Source of the DNA: Pelargonium nanum
Lineage: Eukaryota; Streptophyta; Magnoliopsida; Geraniales; Geraniaceae
Assembly: GCA_036897485.1 (NCBI GenBank)
Contig: JAYMTF010001117.1
Location: 1-26,172 of the forward strand
Length of the DNA stretch: 26,172 nt
Reading direction: 5' to 3'
Shown piece after piece: positions 10,760 through 19,053 of this stretch (position 1 is its first letter; each line of letters starts with the position of its first letter). Under the pieces are notes generated by a model. The model had not been told where the DNA came from. It did no database searches and was given only the letters and a program-made list of their open reading frames with translations. Made by a program: the position numbers and the translations under genes.

Positions 10760-11380
10760 TTTCTTCACTTATTCTATTACCATATAAACTTATTCTAATA
10801 AGAAACATCCTTGGGTTCACTACTATTACATCCATCTATACACAAACTCATTTGTGTTCTCCAACTCCTCAACATGTCAAATACACAAATCCTAAAACAA
10901 AGATTGATAAACTAAAAATGCCAAGAAAATCTCCATCCCCTTGATATTCTTCAAAACCTCAAAAGCTCCATATTATTCCAGAACTTCCAACCCGTCAGCT
11001 CTCTGACGATAGACTTCCGAGACATCCTTGCTAACATCATCTTTCTTCGCATGACCTGGCAATCAAAAGGACGTGTTCATAAAACTCGATTAGCAGTTGT
11101 AATTTGGCAGCATAATGTGCGTATTATTAACAATTTAACACCACACCAAGCTCAAAGAAAGTTTTGAATAAGGGAAGCTCAAGGAAGCTACGGTTTTCTA
11201 GTGTGGATTCTTTGGTGTAACAAGAAACTCAGCACCAAATCAGGGATTTCTATATCAGATACAAAGATTATGAATTTCATGGATGACTATATGGAAACCG
11301 AACACAGAAAATCAATATAAATTTCTCATCAAACAAAGATTATATGAGTATAAACTATTGCATCCTTCTTTACAAACCAA
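10760..11380. other. Unassigned intergenic DNA, possibly a 3' transcribed region
   Basis: I see no intact gene here. On the minus strand a polypyrimidine run ending CCTTTTGATTGCCAG lies just upstream of about 11055 and resembles a 3' splice site, followed by an open stretch of about 35 codons. This might be part of a transcript or a pseudogene, but nothing identifies it. Confidence 0.3.
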
Positions 11381-13320
11381 CACAACCTTTATCAACTGGT
11401 TTTGTTCTCCTGACCAAAACACTTAGAATCCAACTCAAATTCTAACAGTTCAATCTAATAGAGTGACCCGTGCTTTACATTTCATCACACTGTATAATGA
11501 ATTTATCACTTTTGCTTGAAGCAAAATTCAACAACAAAAAGGTCCCGCTAAGATCCTCTTTCACAAACATATTCTCAAGTCTCAACATGAATAAACAGCT
11601 TACCGTAATTTTAGCTATCCACATCTGATGCTAGATAATCTGGAAACCAAATGCTAGCACCACTAAGAATCTTTGACCAAACTCCAAAGAACCAACCTCT
11701 ACCAACTAATTTACTTCCCTTACATAAATATTTAAAGTGGAGTGCTACTATAGGTTTAGAATCTAACTCAAGTTCTAAAAGCTCAAACTAACAGACAGTC
11801 TCTTGCTTTACATTTTATCTTACATTGTTAACTGAAATTACCACTTGCTTGAATCTCAATTCAAGCACAAAATGGTCCCACCAAGACCCTCTTTCAGAAA
11901 CACATTCTCAACAGTACGTATGAACCAACCGCCATCAACCAATTTCCTTACATTAACTGAACAGTTGAAGAGGAATGCTCCTCTAGGTTTAATATCCAAC
12001 CCAAGTTCTATTATTTACATCTAACAGAGTGACTCATACTTCACATTTCATCGTACATAATATTACAAACATAGCAAATCAAAACAAATCTCTCATTAAA
12101 TAAAAATTATAAAGACCAAATACCAAATCATCGCTAAGAAACTGACATAACAAATACAGAATTAGCACTTGCTTGAATCTAAATTCATCAATGAAAAGGT
12201 CCCACCCAAGATCCTCCTTCAGAAGTATATTCTCAACATTTACAAAACGGTTACATTAATTTTAGCTAACCATAGCTGCTGCGAATAATCTTGTAAACAA
12301 ATGGTTGACCAAGAAACTCCCGCAATGAACAGCCTCTATCAACTGATTTTATTCCCTCAACTAAACCCTTAATCCAACTCAAATTCTTACAGTTCGATCT
12401 AACTAAGTGACTCATGCATTACATTTCATCATACAGTTTACAAAATTTACCACTTTCGCTTGAATCTAAATTCATCAACAACAAAAAGGATTCAAGTCTC
12501 AACATTTGCACAACGCTCACCATAATTTTAGCTAATCAAAGATGCTGCTAGATAATCTTGAAACCATATGCTAACACCAAGAAACCCTCCCAATGAACCA
12601 ACCTCTATGAAATAATTTCCTTCCCATACCTACACTTACAGCAACATGGTCCTTTAGGTTTAGAAACAACTTGACGAAGCAAAGAAATGTTGTTCAAGCG
12701 CTTGCAGCACAAGACCTTCCCCCAGATCTTTTCCATCCTAAAAAAGGTATGTCATCCCACTAATGAAATGTGTCTTCTCCACACACCACTTGCCTCTCCT
12801 GTAAATACACAGCACATCAATGAAGACAAGACTAGACAATGGAATGCTAATCTACTCTAATTCACTATAATGTCATTCATGCCATTTAAGCTACCTAAGC
12901 TACTTTCCTATATACAAACCGCTACTGCCTAACTTAAGTGTCAAAGGGGCCTCGCTAGGACACCCTGTTTTTACTCGCCCCCCTATTTTGCAGGCCCTTG
13001 GTCATGTGCATGCTTACAACCAAAGAGGAGGTTCCATACTGTCCACATTCCAAAGCACACAGCTCGATCTTGTTCGATCACAACTCAAGTTCTAAGAGTC
13101 CAATCTAACAGTCATGAATCTCAATTCATCAACAAAAAGGTCCCACCAAGACCCTCTTTTGGAAACACATAAACAATTAAGAACCAACCTCTATTAACCA
13201 ATCTCCTTCCATTAACTAAACACTTGAAGCCAGCGCTCCTATAGCTTTGGATCCATCTAACAGAGTGACTCATGCTTTACATTTCATCATACATAATGTT
13301 ACAAACATTACAAAATTGTG
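11380..13320. repeat. Decayed tandem repeat array, period about 330 bp
   Basis: At least five partial units share ordered blocks: 'CCAACCTCTATCAACCAAT', 'TTTAGAATCCAACTCAAG', 'CTAACAGAGTGACTCATGC', 'TTTACATTTCATCATACA', 'CTTGCTTGAATCTAAATTCA', 'AAAAAGGTCCCACCAAGACC' and 'CATTCTCAA'. The 'AAAGGTCCC' block or its remnant recurs near 11538, 11871, 12197, 12485 and 13137. The spacings are about 333, 326, 288 and 652 bp, the last being two periods. Units are shuffled, truncated and diverged. No frame is kept, so this is non-coding satellite-like or duplicated DNA. It lies directly downstream of the minus-strand gene at 13624-13920. Confidence 0.75.
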
Positions 13321-13623
13321 ATTTCAATCAAATTGATTCAGAGCATTGACACAAAATTTCTCACATATTCATCAAAATATATGATAAAACACAAAATTAA
13401 ATATGCTAAATCAGTTCTTAACAGAGTTGAATCACTTTACCTGAATTTTTCTTAGAGGCATCAGCTGATTGACACAAATAATCAGATGAGCTCAAATCAA
13501 AGCACAAAAGTGAGCAACTTTATTCCAAAAAGCATCAAAATTAACAAAACACAGACAATAAATTTGTAAAATTGTACCAAATTTGAAAACTATCTTCAAA
13601 GAATTTAAGGAGATGCAGCCCAA

Positions 13624-13920
13624 TCAATCACCTCGCGTCCTGGGAGGAAGTCCGAGCCCAGATCTTATATTCTGACCGATATCGAGGAGATCTTGGCCTT
13701 TGCGTATGCCGGCGGCCTGTAAGCCGGAAATGAAGGCGGATGCGGCGGCGCCGACGAAGAGGGAAGCGACACCGAACGCTTGCAAGGGAACGAGATCAGG
13801 GTTTCCGCCACCTCTCCGAAACGACCATAGTCCCAGCCCCAACTGGCCGGAGCTTGCCAAAGCCCACCACCACTGAGCTCTCCCGCCGCCGCCGCCACTG
13901 CAATCGCCGCCGTCGTTCAT
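13624..13920 (-). CDS. Small plant-specific membrane protein, function unknown
   Basis: This frame encodes a 98-aa protein. The N-terminus is Gly-rich (residues 1-14) and is followed by a Trp cluster W17-W19 in a mildly hydrophobic stretch up to about 32. Then come FRRGGG (34-39) and one clear hydrophobic, alanine-rich segment at about 45-66 that should span a membrane. The tail is amphipathic, with IRKGQDLLDIGQNIRSGLGLPPRTRGD. The frame is GC-rich against AT-rich surroundings, which with its composition argues for a real gene. The layout resembles small conserved plant proteins that I recall as unannotated, but I cannot name one. The ATG at 13920 is the first in frame. The frame ends GCGAG-GTGATT, where a GT could act as a splice donor, so a longer spliced form cannot be excluded. 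An overlapping frame on the same strand (13665-13898) looks like a shadow. Confidence 0.75.
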   Translation of the reverse strand: MNDGGDCSGGGGGRAQWWWALASSGQLGLGLWSFRRGGGNPDLVPLQAFGVASLFVGAAASAFISGLQAAGIRKGQDLLDIGQNIRSGLGLPPRTRGD

Positions 13921-13982
13921 TTCAGTGCTGGTTGATGTGGTAATGTCCTTGCTGCAGCACTGGCTGTTTTCATTTCATTTTC

Positions 13983-13997
13983 AAACGACTGTCGTTT
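13983..13997 (-). promoter_or_regulatory. Palindromic AAACGAC-N-GTCGTTT element
   Basis: AAACGACTGTCGTTT is a perfect 7-bp inverted repeat around one base, 63-77 bp upstream of the ATG of the 98-aa protein gene. Related AAACGAC...CGTTT sequences occur in many plant proximal promoters and leaders. It is probably a leader or core-promoter element of this gene, by inference from position. Confidence 0.35.
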
Positions 13998-14029
13998 CGT
14001 CTTTTGCATAATCTCCGTTTCTTTGTGGT

Positions 14030-14165
14030 GTAGGGCTGCTCAAAAGTGTCAATGACCTGCCCAACCCGCCCCGTATCCGTCCCCATTTTATCCGTTTCGC
14101 CCGTTGAATCGTGCGATTCAAATATGATCAACCTGCCCGACCCGACCGCTACCCCCAACCCTAAT
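14030..14165. mobile_element. Possible hAT-like transposon end
   Basis: The segment begins TAGGGCTGCTCAAAA and is rich in CCCGCCCC and CCCGACCCGACC motifs, ending near CTACCCCCAACCCTAAT. This is the look of terminal and subterminal repeats of plant hAT elements. No matching second end is visible nearby, so it is a fragment at best. Its place just upstream of the 98-aa gene suggests it may limit that gene's promoter. Confidence 0.3.
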
Positions 14166-14425
14166 GTTCCCCTAATATATGTCTAAATTCATCATTCCTA
14201 CCTGTTTTTCATTTCTTTCCCACGCACCATAGAGTCCCCTAATCTTCCTTATCATGGCAAGTCTTTGTAAAATAACTCCAATGAAAAGAAAAAAAAAAGG
14301 CGTTAAGAGACCCTCTGAATCGGGGGTGTAGCGCAAGCTGGTTAGCGGAAATTTTTTGGATGAGGATAGCCATAGGAGAGTCCAATTGTTTGACCTTCTT
14401 ATCCTAAAAACTCACAAGCTTTGTG

Positions 14426-14558
14426 TTATAGAAGATGGTTCAGTGGTTAAGACACGCATATTTTTGCAAGTTAAACTCTCACTAAGTCGGGTGAGTTGGA
14501 GTTTGGGTTAAAAGTAAAGAGTTACCTCCTACTATATAGCTCGACTGATAAAAAAAAG
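14426..14558 (+). mobile_element. tRNA-derived SINE with target-site duplication
   Basis: This is a 133-bp element with a good A-box (TGGTTCAGTGGTTAAG, 14436-14451) and a degenerate B-box (AAGTTAAACTC, about 14468-14478). It has a unique body and ends CTCGACTGAT followed by an A-rich tail. Flanking 18-bp direct repeats at 14408-14425 (AAACTCACAAGCTTTGTG) and 14559-14576 (AAACTCATAAGCTTTATG) agree at 16 of 18 positions, marking a genuine retroposition event of moderate age. The body matches the dimeric SINE at 6462-6699 in AAGACACGCA, GTTACC and ACTGAT. Confidence 0.8.
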
Positions 14559-14600
14559 AAACTCATAAGCTTTATGCTAAAAGAACATGAAAAAACTATA

Positions 14601-15030
14601 TACTCCCCGCATCTCAAAATAAGTGTCATGTTTGAGCTGCATTTTTGTCTCAAAATAAGTGTATGTTTCTTTTTAAAAAGGTAGTAATGAATTAATTATC
14701 GATAATGCTTCTATAATAAGTTAGTTAGTATTATTTGAGTTTGTTATAACTCATGTACATGGGAATGAATGAGTAAACATGTAATACAAACTCTCCTTAA
14801 TTTTTTCTAAAATAGAAATGATGATACTTTTTCGGTCACAAAATGAGTGTATTATAACCCACTTAATGTTTTTTCTCAAAATGATTATTTACTCTCTTTC
14901 TAAAAAAATTGGTTATACATTAATTCTCAATAATATTCTTAACACATGATCATAAAAATACAATGACAGACTAGCTAACTCATCTTAATTTTTTTCGAAA
15001 CAGAAACGAACACTCTTTTAAGTCAAATTG
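14601..15030. mobile_element. Stowaway-like MITE, internally duplicated
   Basis: After a TA dinucleotide, the left end CTCCCCGCATCTCAAAATAAGTGTCATG is a close match to the Stowaway terminal repeat. Internal copies of the same motif follow: CTCAAAATAAGTGTATG near 14649 and CGGTCACAAAATGAGTGT near 14833. The body also repeats, with 'GAATTAATTATCGATAAT' near 14689 against 'CATTAATTCTCAATAAT' near 14918, and 'CTCCTTAATTTTTTC' near 14792 against 'CATCTTAATTTTTTTC' near 14983. The right end near 15010-15028 is degenerate. It looks like two related elements fused or nested. Confidence 0.55.
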
Positions 15031-15048
15031 ATTGTGGACATCATCATT

Positions 15049-15082
15049 CAAAGGCGCCATTTATGACCAGCTTGGTGTCCTC
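15049..15082 (+). promoter_or_regulatory. Conserved upstream element of EP1-like copy 1
   Basis: CAAAGGCGCCATTTATGACC followed by AGCTTGGTGTCCT matches blocks upstream of copy 2 (19833-19870) and copy 3 (22485-22522). Each lies 0.8-1.1 kb upstream of its ATG. In this copy the otherwise diverged upstream DNA shows no other similarity that I can see, so this block appears selectively kept. Confidence 0.5.
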
Positions 15083-15244
15083 AACATCTTCTCCCAGCAG
15101 CCACATGGCCCTCCATGATCATCCTCCCAATAAGTCAAAAAGCCCTCATAATATCTATTCTTGGCAAGTTGGCACAAAGTAACAATTCTTTTATTTTATC
15201 ATTTGCTAGAGTGCACAGTCTGTTAATACAATTTATAGTGATGA

Positions 15245-15605
15245 TTTGTGACACGATATGAACACAACACAATTTTAAGTAAATTTAAATTTAGCTGAAT
15301 CGGGTTCTCATCGACTAATTTAACATATTTAATAATCGATCGGGTTCATATTGAACCCATTTAACTCACATTACCCGTCTTAATTAAGCAGGCCGTGTAA
15401 CTCATTTATCTATCCATTTATTGGAGGATAAAAATAAAAATTTTAAAACATAATAGTGTTAAATATGACTCATAGATCAAATATATTAGGTTGTGTCAAA
15501 CCAATTTTAATCGATTTATTTAAATGTACCAAATCAGATATTATAATTTTGAACTCAGTTATTTGATTGTGATAGTTGTATGTTGTGTTATATGAGTTTA
15601 GTCTT
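15245..15605. mobile_element. hAT-like non-autonomous element remnant
   Basis: The left part, GACACGATATGAACACAACAC, and the right part near 15575-15597 (TGTATGTTGTGTTATATGAG) are roughly inverted copies. The body carries TCGGGTTCATATTGAACCCA, TTAACTCACATTACCCG and GGCCGTGTAACTCATTTATC, the wording typical of plant hAT-type MITEs. No coding sequence or clear 8-bp target duplication is visible. It lies 0.25 kb upstream of the copy 1 TATA box. Confidence 0.45.
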
Positions 15606-15782
15606 AAGCGGATGGTGCTCACGTCGTGTTTCAATATATTTAATCATTAAGTTAAATTAAACCTGAATACAAATGTTTCCACTATCTGTTTATTGTAACA
15701 AGTCAATCCATCAAAGATCGATGGCGACTCATGATAAATAATTTATTTAATTAAATAATTGCTTGAAAACTATATTCAATTT

Positions 15783-15817
15783 CATGCATGTGCCTATCTC
15801 TTCACTTACTATAAATA
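15783..15817 (+). promoter_or_regulatory. Core promoter of EP1-like copy 1 (RY motif + TATA box)
   Basis: TATAAATA at 15810-15817 lies 49 bp before the ATG at 15866. CATGCATG at 15783-15790, a palindromic RY motif bound by B3 factors in seed-specific genes, overlaps the place where copy 2 carries its CACGTG G-box (aligned as CATGTGCC against CACGTGCC). A transcription start near 15840 would leave a leader of about 25 nt. Confidence 0.75.
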
Positions 15818-15865
15818 GAATAGACCTATCTTGTTTCTCTCATCAAACATATCCCAATCAAAATC

Positions 15866-17200
15866 ATGTCTTCTTCTTCATCTTTTGCTACCACAACTTT
15901 GCTTTCCATCTTCATCTTCCTCACATTCTTTTCTTGCACTATCAATGCTCTAGTTCCGGCTTCTGCGACGTTCAAATACGTCAACGAAGGAGATTTCGGA
16001 GATTATATAGTTGAATATGATGCAAATTATCGAACTCTTGCTGTTTTTAGTTCTCCATTTCAACTTTGCTTTTACAACACAACGCCAAATGTGTTCACTC
16101 TCGCTTTAAGGATGGGAACCGTCCAGTCAGAGGGGCTCATGAGATGGGTTTGGGAGGCCAATCGTGGCAACCCGGTAAGCGAAAATGCCACATTCTCGTT
16201 GGGGACGAACGGAAACCTAGTCCTCGCGGATGCCGATGGGCTGGTGGCATGGCAAAGCAACACGGCCAACAAGGGAGTGGTAGGGTTCAAGTTGCTACCA
16301 AATGGTAACATGGTGCTTCATGACTCAAATGGCAAGTTCATTTGGCAAAGTTTTGATTCTCCTACCGATACTCTTTTGGTGGGCCAATCTCTTAGGGCTG
16401 GAGGCCCGAAAAAGCTCGTGAGCCGGGCTTCGGAGACAGTCAATGCAAATGGGCCTTATAGTTTGGTCTTGGAGCCCAAAAGATTGGCTCTCTACTACAA
16501 GAGCCCAAACTCACCAAACCCTACCCTCTACTTCACTAATGAAAATTGGGGAGTTTTTGGCAATGGGTCTCTAGAGTATGTCACATTCAACTCCGGCCCG
16601 GAGACGGGTGAGGCTTTCGCGTATGAGCTTACCTTAGAAAAACACATTTTCGGATCCTCTAGTGGAGGGGGTCTTATTCTCGGAAGGCCCAAATACAACA
16701 GCACATTGTCGTACCTCCGACTTGGGGTAGACGGGAACCTAGAAGCCTTCACATTCTACACCAAGGTCGATTACAAGCCTTGGGAAGCAACATTCGCTCT
16801 TTTCTCCCAACAATCCAACTGGGGCAACGAGTGTCAGCTGCCAGAGAGATGTGGAAACTTTGGGCTCTGCGAGGACAACCAATGTGTCGCATGCCCATCG
16901 GCCATGGGCCTTTTGGGCTGGACCAAGAATTGCAAGCCCGCGACGTTGTCGGGCTGCAACCCAAGGAACTTCCATTACTACAAGGTTGAAGGAGTTGATC
17001 ACTATAGTAGCAAGTACACAGAAGGAGAAGGGCCCATGAAGGAGAGGGATTGTGGGAACAAATGTACCAAAGATTGCAAGTGTGTTGGCTATTTCTACCG
17101 TACGGACAGTTCAAGGTGTTGGATTGTTTATGATCTCAAGACTCTAAGCAAAGCTGAAAATTCATCTCATGTGGGTTATGTTAAGGTACCCAATAAGTAA
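15866..17200 (+). CDS. EP1-like secreted glycoprotein with bulb-type lectin domain, copy 1
   Basis: This is a 444-aa secreted protein of the epidermis-specific EP1 / curculin-like lectin family (carrot EP1; the Arabidopsis group that includes GAL1). Signal peptide 1-28 should be cut after INA. The bulb-type lectin region is about 90-165, with WVWEANRGNPV and IWQSFDSPTDTLL as hallmarks. Its sugar-site positions read LGTNGNLVLAD and LLPNGNMVLHD, so the canonical mannose motif QxDxNxVxY is not met and binding may be weak or altered. An EGF-like cysteine cluster follows (C323, C329, C335, C340, C343, C356), then a PAN/apple-like module (C364, C396, C400, C404, C406, C418). Sequons are at N71, N107, N233, N278 and N432. 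There is no transmembrane segment or kinase, unlike S-domain receptor kinases. It is a single exon with a full-length frame. It is the most diverged of the three tandem copies, with a longer loop at about 258-268 (EKHIFGSSSGG). Likely apoplastic. Mannose-type lectin activity is family-based and unproven. Confidence 0.93.
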   Translation: MSSSSSFATTTLLSIFIFLTFFSCTINALVPASATFKYVNEGDFGDYIVEYDANYRTLAVFSSPFQLCFYNTTPNVFTLALRMGTVQSEGLMRWVWEANRGNPVSENATFSLGTNGNLVLADADGLVAWQSNTANKGVVGFKLLPNGNMVLHDSNGKFIWQSFDSPTDTLLVGQSLRAGGPKKLVSRASETVNANGPYSLVLEPKRLALYYKSPNSPNPTLYFTNENWGVFGNGSLEYVTFNSGPETGEAFAYELTLEKHIFGSSSGGGLILGRPKYNSTLSYLRLGVDGNLEAFTFYTKVDYKPWEATFALFSQQSNWGNECQLPERCGNFGLCEDNQCVACPSAMGLLGWTKNCKPATLSGCNPRNFHYYKVEGVDHYSSKYTEGEGPMKERDCGNKCTKDCKCVGYFYRTDSSRCWIVYDLKTLSKAENSSHVGYVKVPNK

Positions 17201-17340
17201 GGATGATGAGCAATAGGGTCTACTTGTTCACAATATTATGATTATACTTTTTTTTTGTACTTTTTTGTAACCCATAAAGGGAATAATTAGGAGCATATTG
17301 TTGTTCCCCTTGTTTGTAGCTTTTGTTGGTTTGGGTTTAT

Positions 17341-17346
17341 AATAAA
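17341..17346 (+). terminator. Polyadenylation signal, EP1-like copy 1
   Basis: AATAAA lies about 140 bp after the stop codon and follows a TTTGTAGCTTTTGTTGGTTT-rich far-upstream region. Copies 2 and 3 have AATAAAGGGAAC much nearer their stops. Here the corresponding spot near 17274 reads CATAAAGGGAA, so the ancestral signal seems to have degenerated and the downstream AATAAA may have replaced it. Confidence 0.55.
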
Positions 17347-17374
17347 AAAGATTTGATCCCTTTGAAATATTAAA

Positions 17375-18115
17375 GGTTGATTTAGGTTCGCGGGTCGTGT
17401 TTATGATTGAAAATTTAGTGTTTCGGTTAGACAATTTGATTTGAACAGAATTTATCTTTAACATAAGTTGAGTCGAACAATACAATCACAGTCAATTTTT
17501 TCTTAAAATATTTGAGTTTATAATTATACAACTCAACTCAACATATTTATATAAATGGGTTACGACACAAACATAGTCCGTCTATTGAAATAAATGAATT
17601 CTGACCTGACACGTTTAAATAAAATGTCCGGGTTATGTTTGACGCGACATGACTTTGTATATATGATCATTTAATTTCTACGAATACCAAGACATGTTGG
17701 GGCAAGCGGTTGGTGCGCTTTGGATTTCCTATGAGGTCTCAGGTTCGAGCCTCCTTGCCGACGGTATGGGGTGAGATTTATGGGTTTAAGGGAGAACTAA
17801 CAACTAACTCAGGTGACTACCCCACTAGGGAGTGAGAAACACTGGCCTTTGTAGGCCTGCTGTCCCGTCGCTTATCAAAAAAAAATTCTACGAATAATAT
17901 TTTACACGATACATTAACAAGATACAATTTTATCCTTATACGGGTGGGTTGCTAAATGAATCACACGACCTTTTGTAATTAAATGGGTTATGTAGGTCAA
18001 GCGGTCCAAAACAAAACACAATGAAGTAAATGAACACAATTAAGCTTAACTCAAACATGCTAAAGTGAGTGTATCTGTCTATTCATAGTTAATAACCTAA
18101 ATTGCCATCTCTAAT
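17375..18115. mobile_element. hAT-like non-autonomous element, split by a SINE
   Basis: The left edge GGTTGATTTAGGTTCGCGGGTCGTGTT and the right edge (minus strand: AGAGATGGCAATTTAGGTTA, plus-strand 18095-18115) share the GATGGCAATTTAGG-type end known from hAT elements. The body contains TCCGGGTTATGTTTGACGCG, ACACGTTTAAATAAAATG, CGGGTGGGTTGCTAAATGA and AAATGGGTTATGTAGGTCAA, the usual hAT subterminal wording. A 0.2-kb SINE at 17687-17885 sits inside it. No transposase remains. It starts about 30 bp after the copy 1 poly(A) signal. Confidence 0.5.
17687..17885 (+). mobile_element. Complete tRNA-derived SINE with 11-bp target-site duplication
   Basis: The 199-bp body starts just after TTCTACGAATA (17676-17686) and ends in CTTATC plus an A9 tail directly before a second TTCTACGAATA (17886-17896). 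It has an A-box-like GGGGCAAGCGGTTGGTGCG (17699-17717) and a textbook B-box GGTTCGAGCC (17742-17751). These are followed by a body with CAGGTGACTACCCCACTAGG and CCTGCTGTCCCGTCGCTTAT. The exact flanking repeat and intact B-box make this the youngest-looking SINE here. It belongs to a different family from the SINEs at 6462 and 14426. Confidence 0.88.
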
Positions 18116-18352
18116 GTTAGTAGTATATTTATATTCAACACGTGCTTAAACCGTTTGATACAATATGTCTCGATCAGTATCTTAATATGCTAATTTTGTT
18201 AACGGTGTATTGATGTGTATAGTGGACAGAGAGGTCACTATATCTCATTGATTATAACAATTAATTAGATATTTAATTCAAAATTTGAAGTCTACATTAA
18301 AATGTTGTCTATGTCAAATATTCCAAATGTATTTTACAGTATATAGTACAAT

Positions 18353-18401
18353 TCAGTGTTGCATTGAGTTTTTTTTTTAAAAAAAAAATCAGTGTTGCAT
18401 T
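18353..18401. repeat. 13-bp direct repeat around a T10A10 tract
   Basis: TCAGTGTTGCATT occurs at 18353-18365 and again at 18389-18401. The 23 bp between are GAG followed by ten T and ten A. The exact flanking repeat looks like a target-site duplication around a very small insertion or the scar of a larger one. Confidence 0.6.
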
Positions 18402-18741
18402 CAAAATATAATCGCAATTTGCATATGCTAAGTAAAACGAGTATTCTCAACTTTTAACCTAGCAAAGAGAACAATAGCCGTTTTGGGAGTCGACTGCTAT
18501 GATTTTCGTATGGCTACGATTGCTCTTGATTTTCAAAGCAACGTCAATCTCTTGAATTTGCAGATAGTAAATTGCGGTCTTTCTCACTAAGGCAACGAAC
18601 TCTTACTTGATAGAAAGTTAATGTGTTAAGGTTTGTAAAGCAGCGACGTCGCAGGTTTGTGGTGACTTTTTAGTTGGTGTGTGCGCAGGGCAGCAGGAGG
18701 TATGTTGCAGTAATGGCAAATGCATGAAATGAGAATGTGGC

Positions 18742-19053
18742 TTGAAATGTGGTGGTTCGGTAAGAACCCTCATATTAACTTTCGAGTTTGCTGTTGAATC
18801 AAATGGAAGACCTAGTGGTGGCGAGGTAGTTGGCAGAGACCTTCACATGATTGTTATAAGCTCCAAGTGCTATTTTTGTCAGTTGTTCGTAATCTTTAGA
18901 CTGGGGGAAGATTATAATGCCTTCGACTTGATTATTCAGGCTAATAGGGAGGATTTCAGTGTCTGCGGTTTGATTATGCATGATATTTTTGCCAGTATGG
19001 CTCAGTTTGACGATATTGTCGTTTCTTTGTTCGTGGGTTGGTCTGCAAAGTGA
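18742..19053 (+). pseudogene. Possible RNase H-like domain remnant of a retroelement
   Basis: The open stretch ends with residues like NREDFSVCGLIMHDI, FASMAQFDDIVVS, then LFVGWSAK before a stop. This resembles the final helix and strand of plant RNase H-like domains found in non-LTR retroelements and domesticated relatives, where an acidic DFS-x-GLI-x-D stretch is followed by a VRRxAN-x-AH tail. Here the tail is cut after WSAK and the upstream part with the catalytic acidic residues is not readable in one frame, so it is broken. The identification rests on pattern resemblance only. It lies between EP1-like copies 1 and 2. Confidence 0.35.

Noticed and set aside
10705-10944. 79-codon plus-strand frame
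   Set aside because: It starts inside the 16-bp hairpin and shows no domain or supporting promoter.
11380-13320. CRISPR array
   Set aside because: Repeats are long, diverged and without regular spacers, in a plant nuclear setting.
16749-17114. 121-codon minus-strand frame inside EP1-like copy 1
   Set aside because: It is a shadow of the plus-strand coding frame, and similar minus-strand shadows recur at the same place in the paralogs.
17699-17751. Functional tRNA gene
   Set aside because: A and B boxes are present, but no cloverleaf fits and the element has a SINE body, A tail and target duplication.
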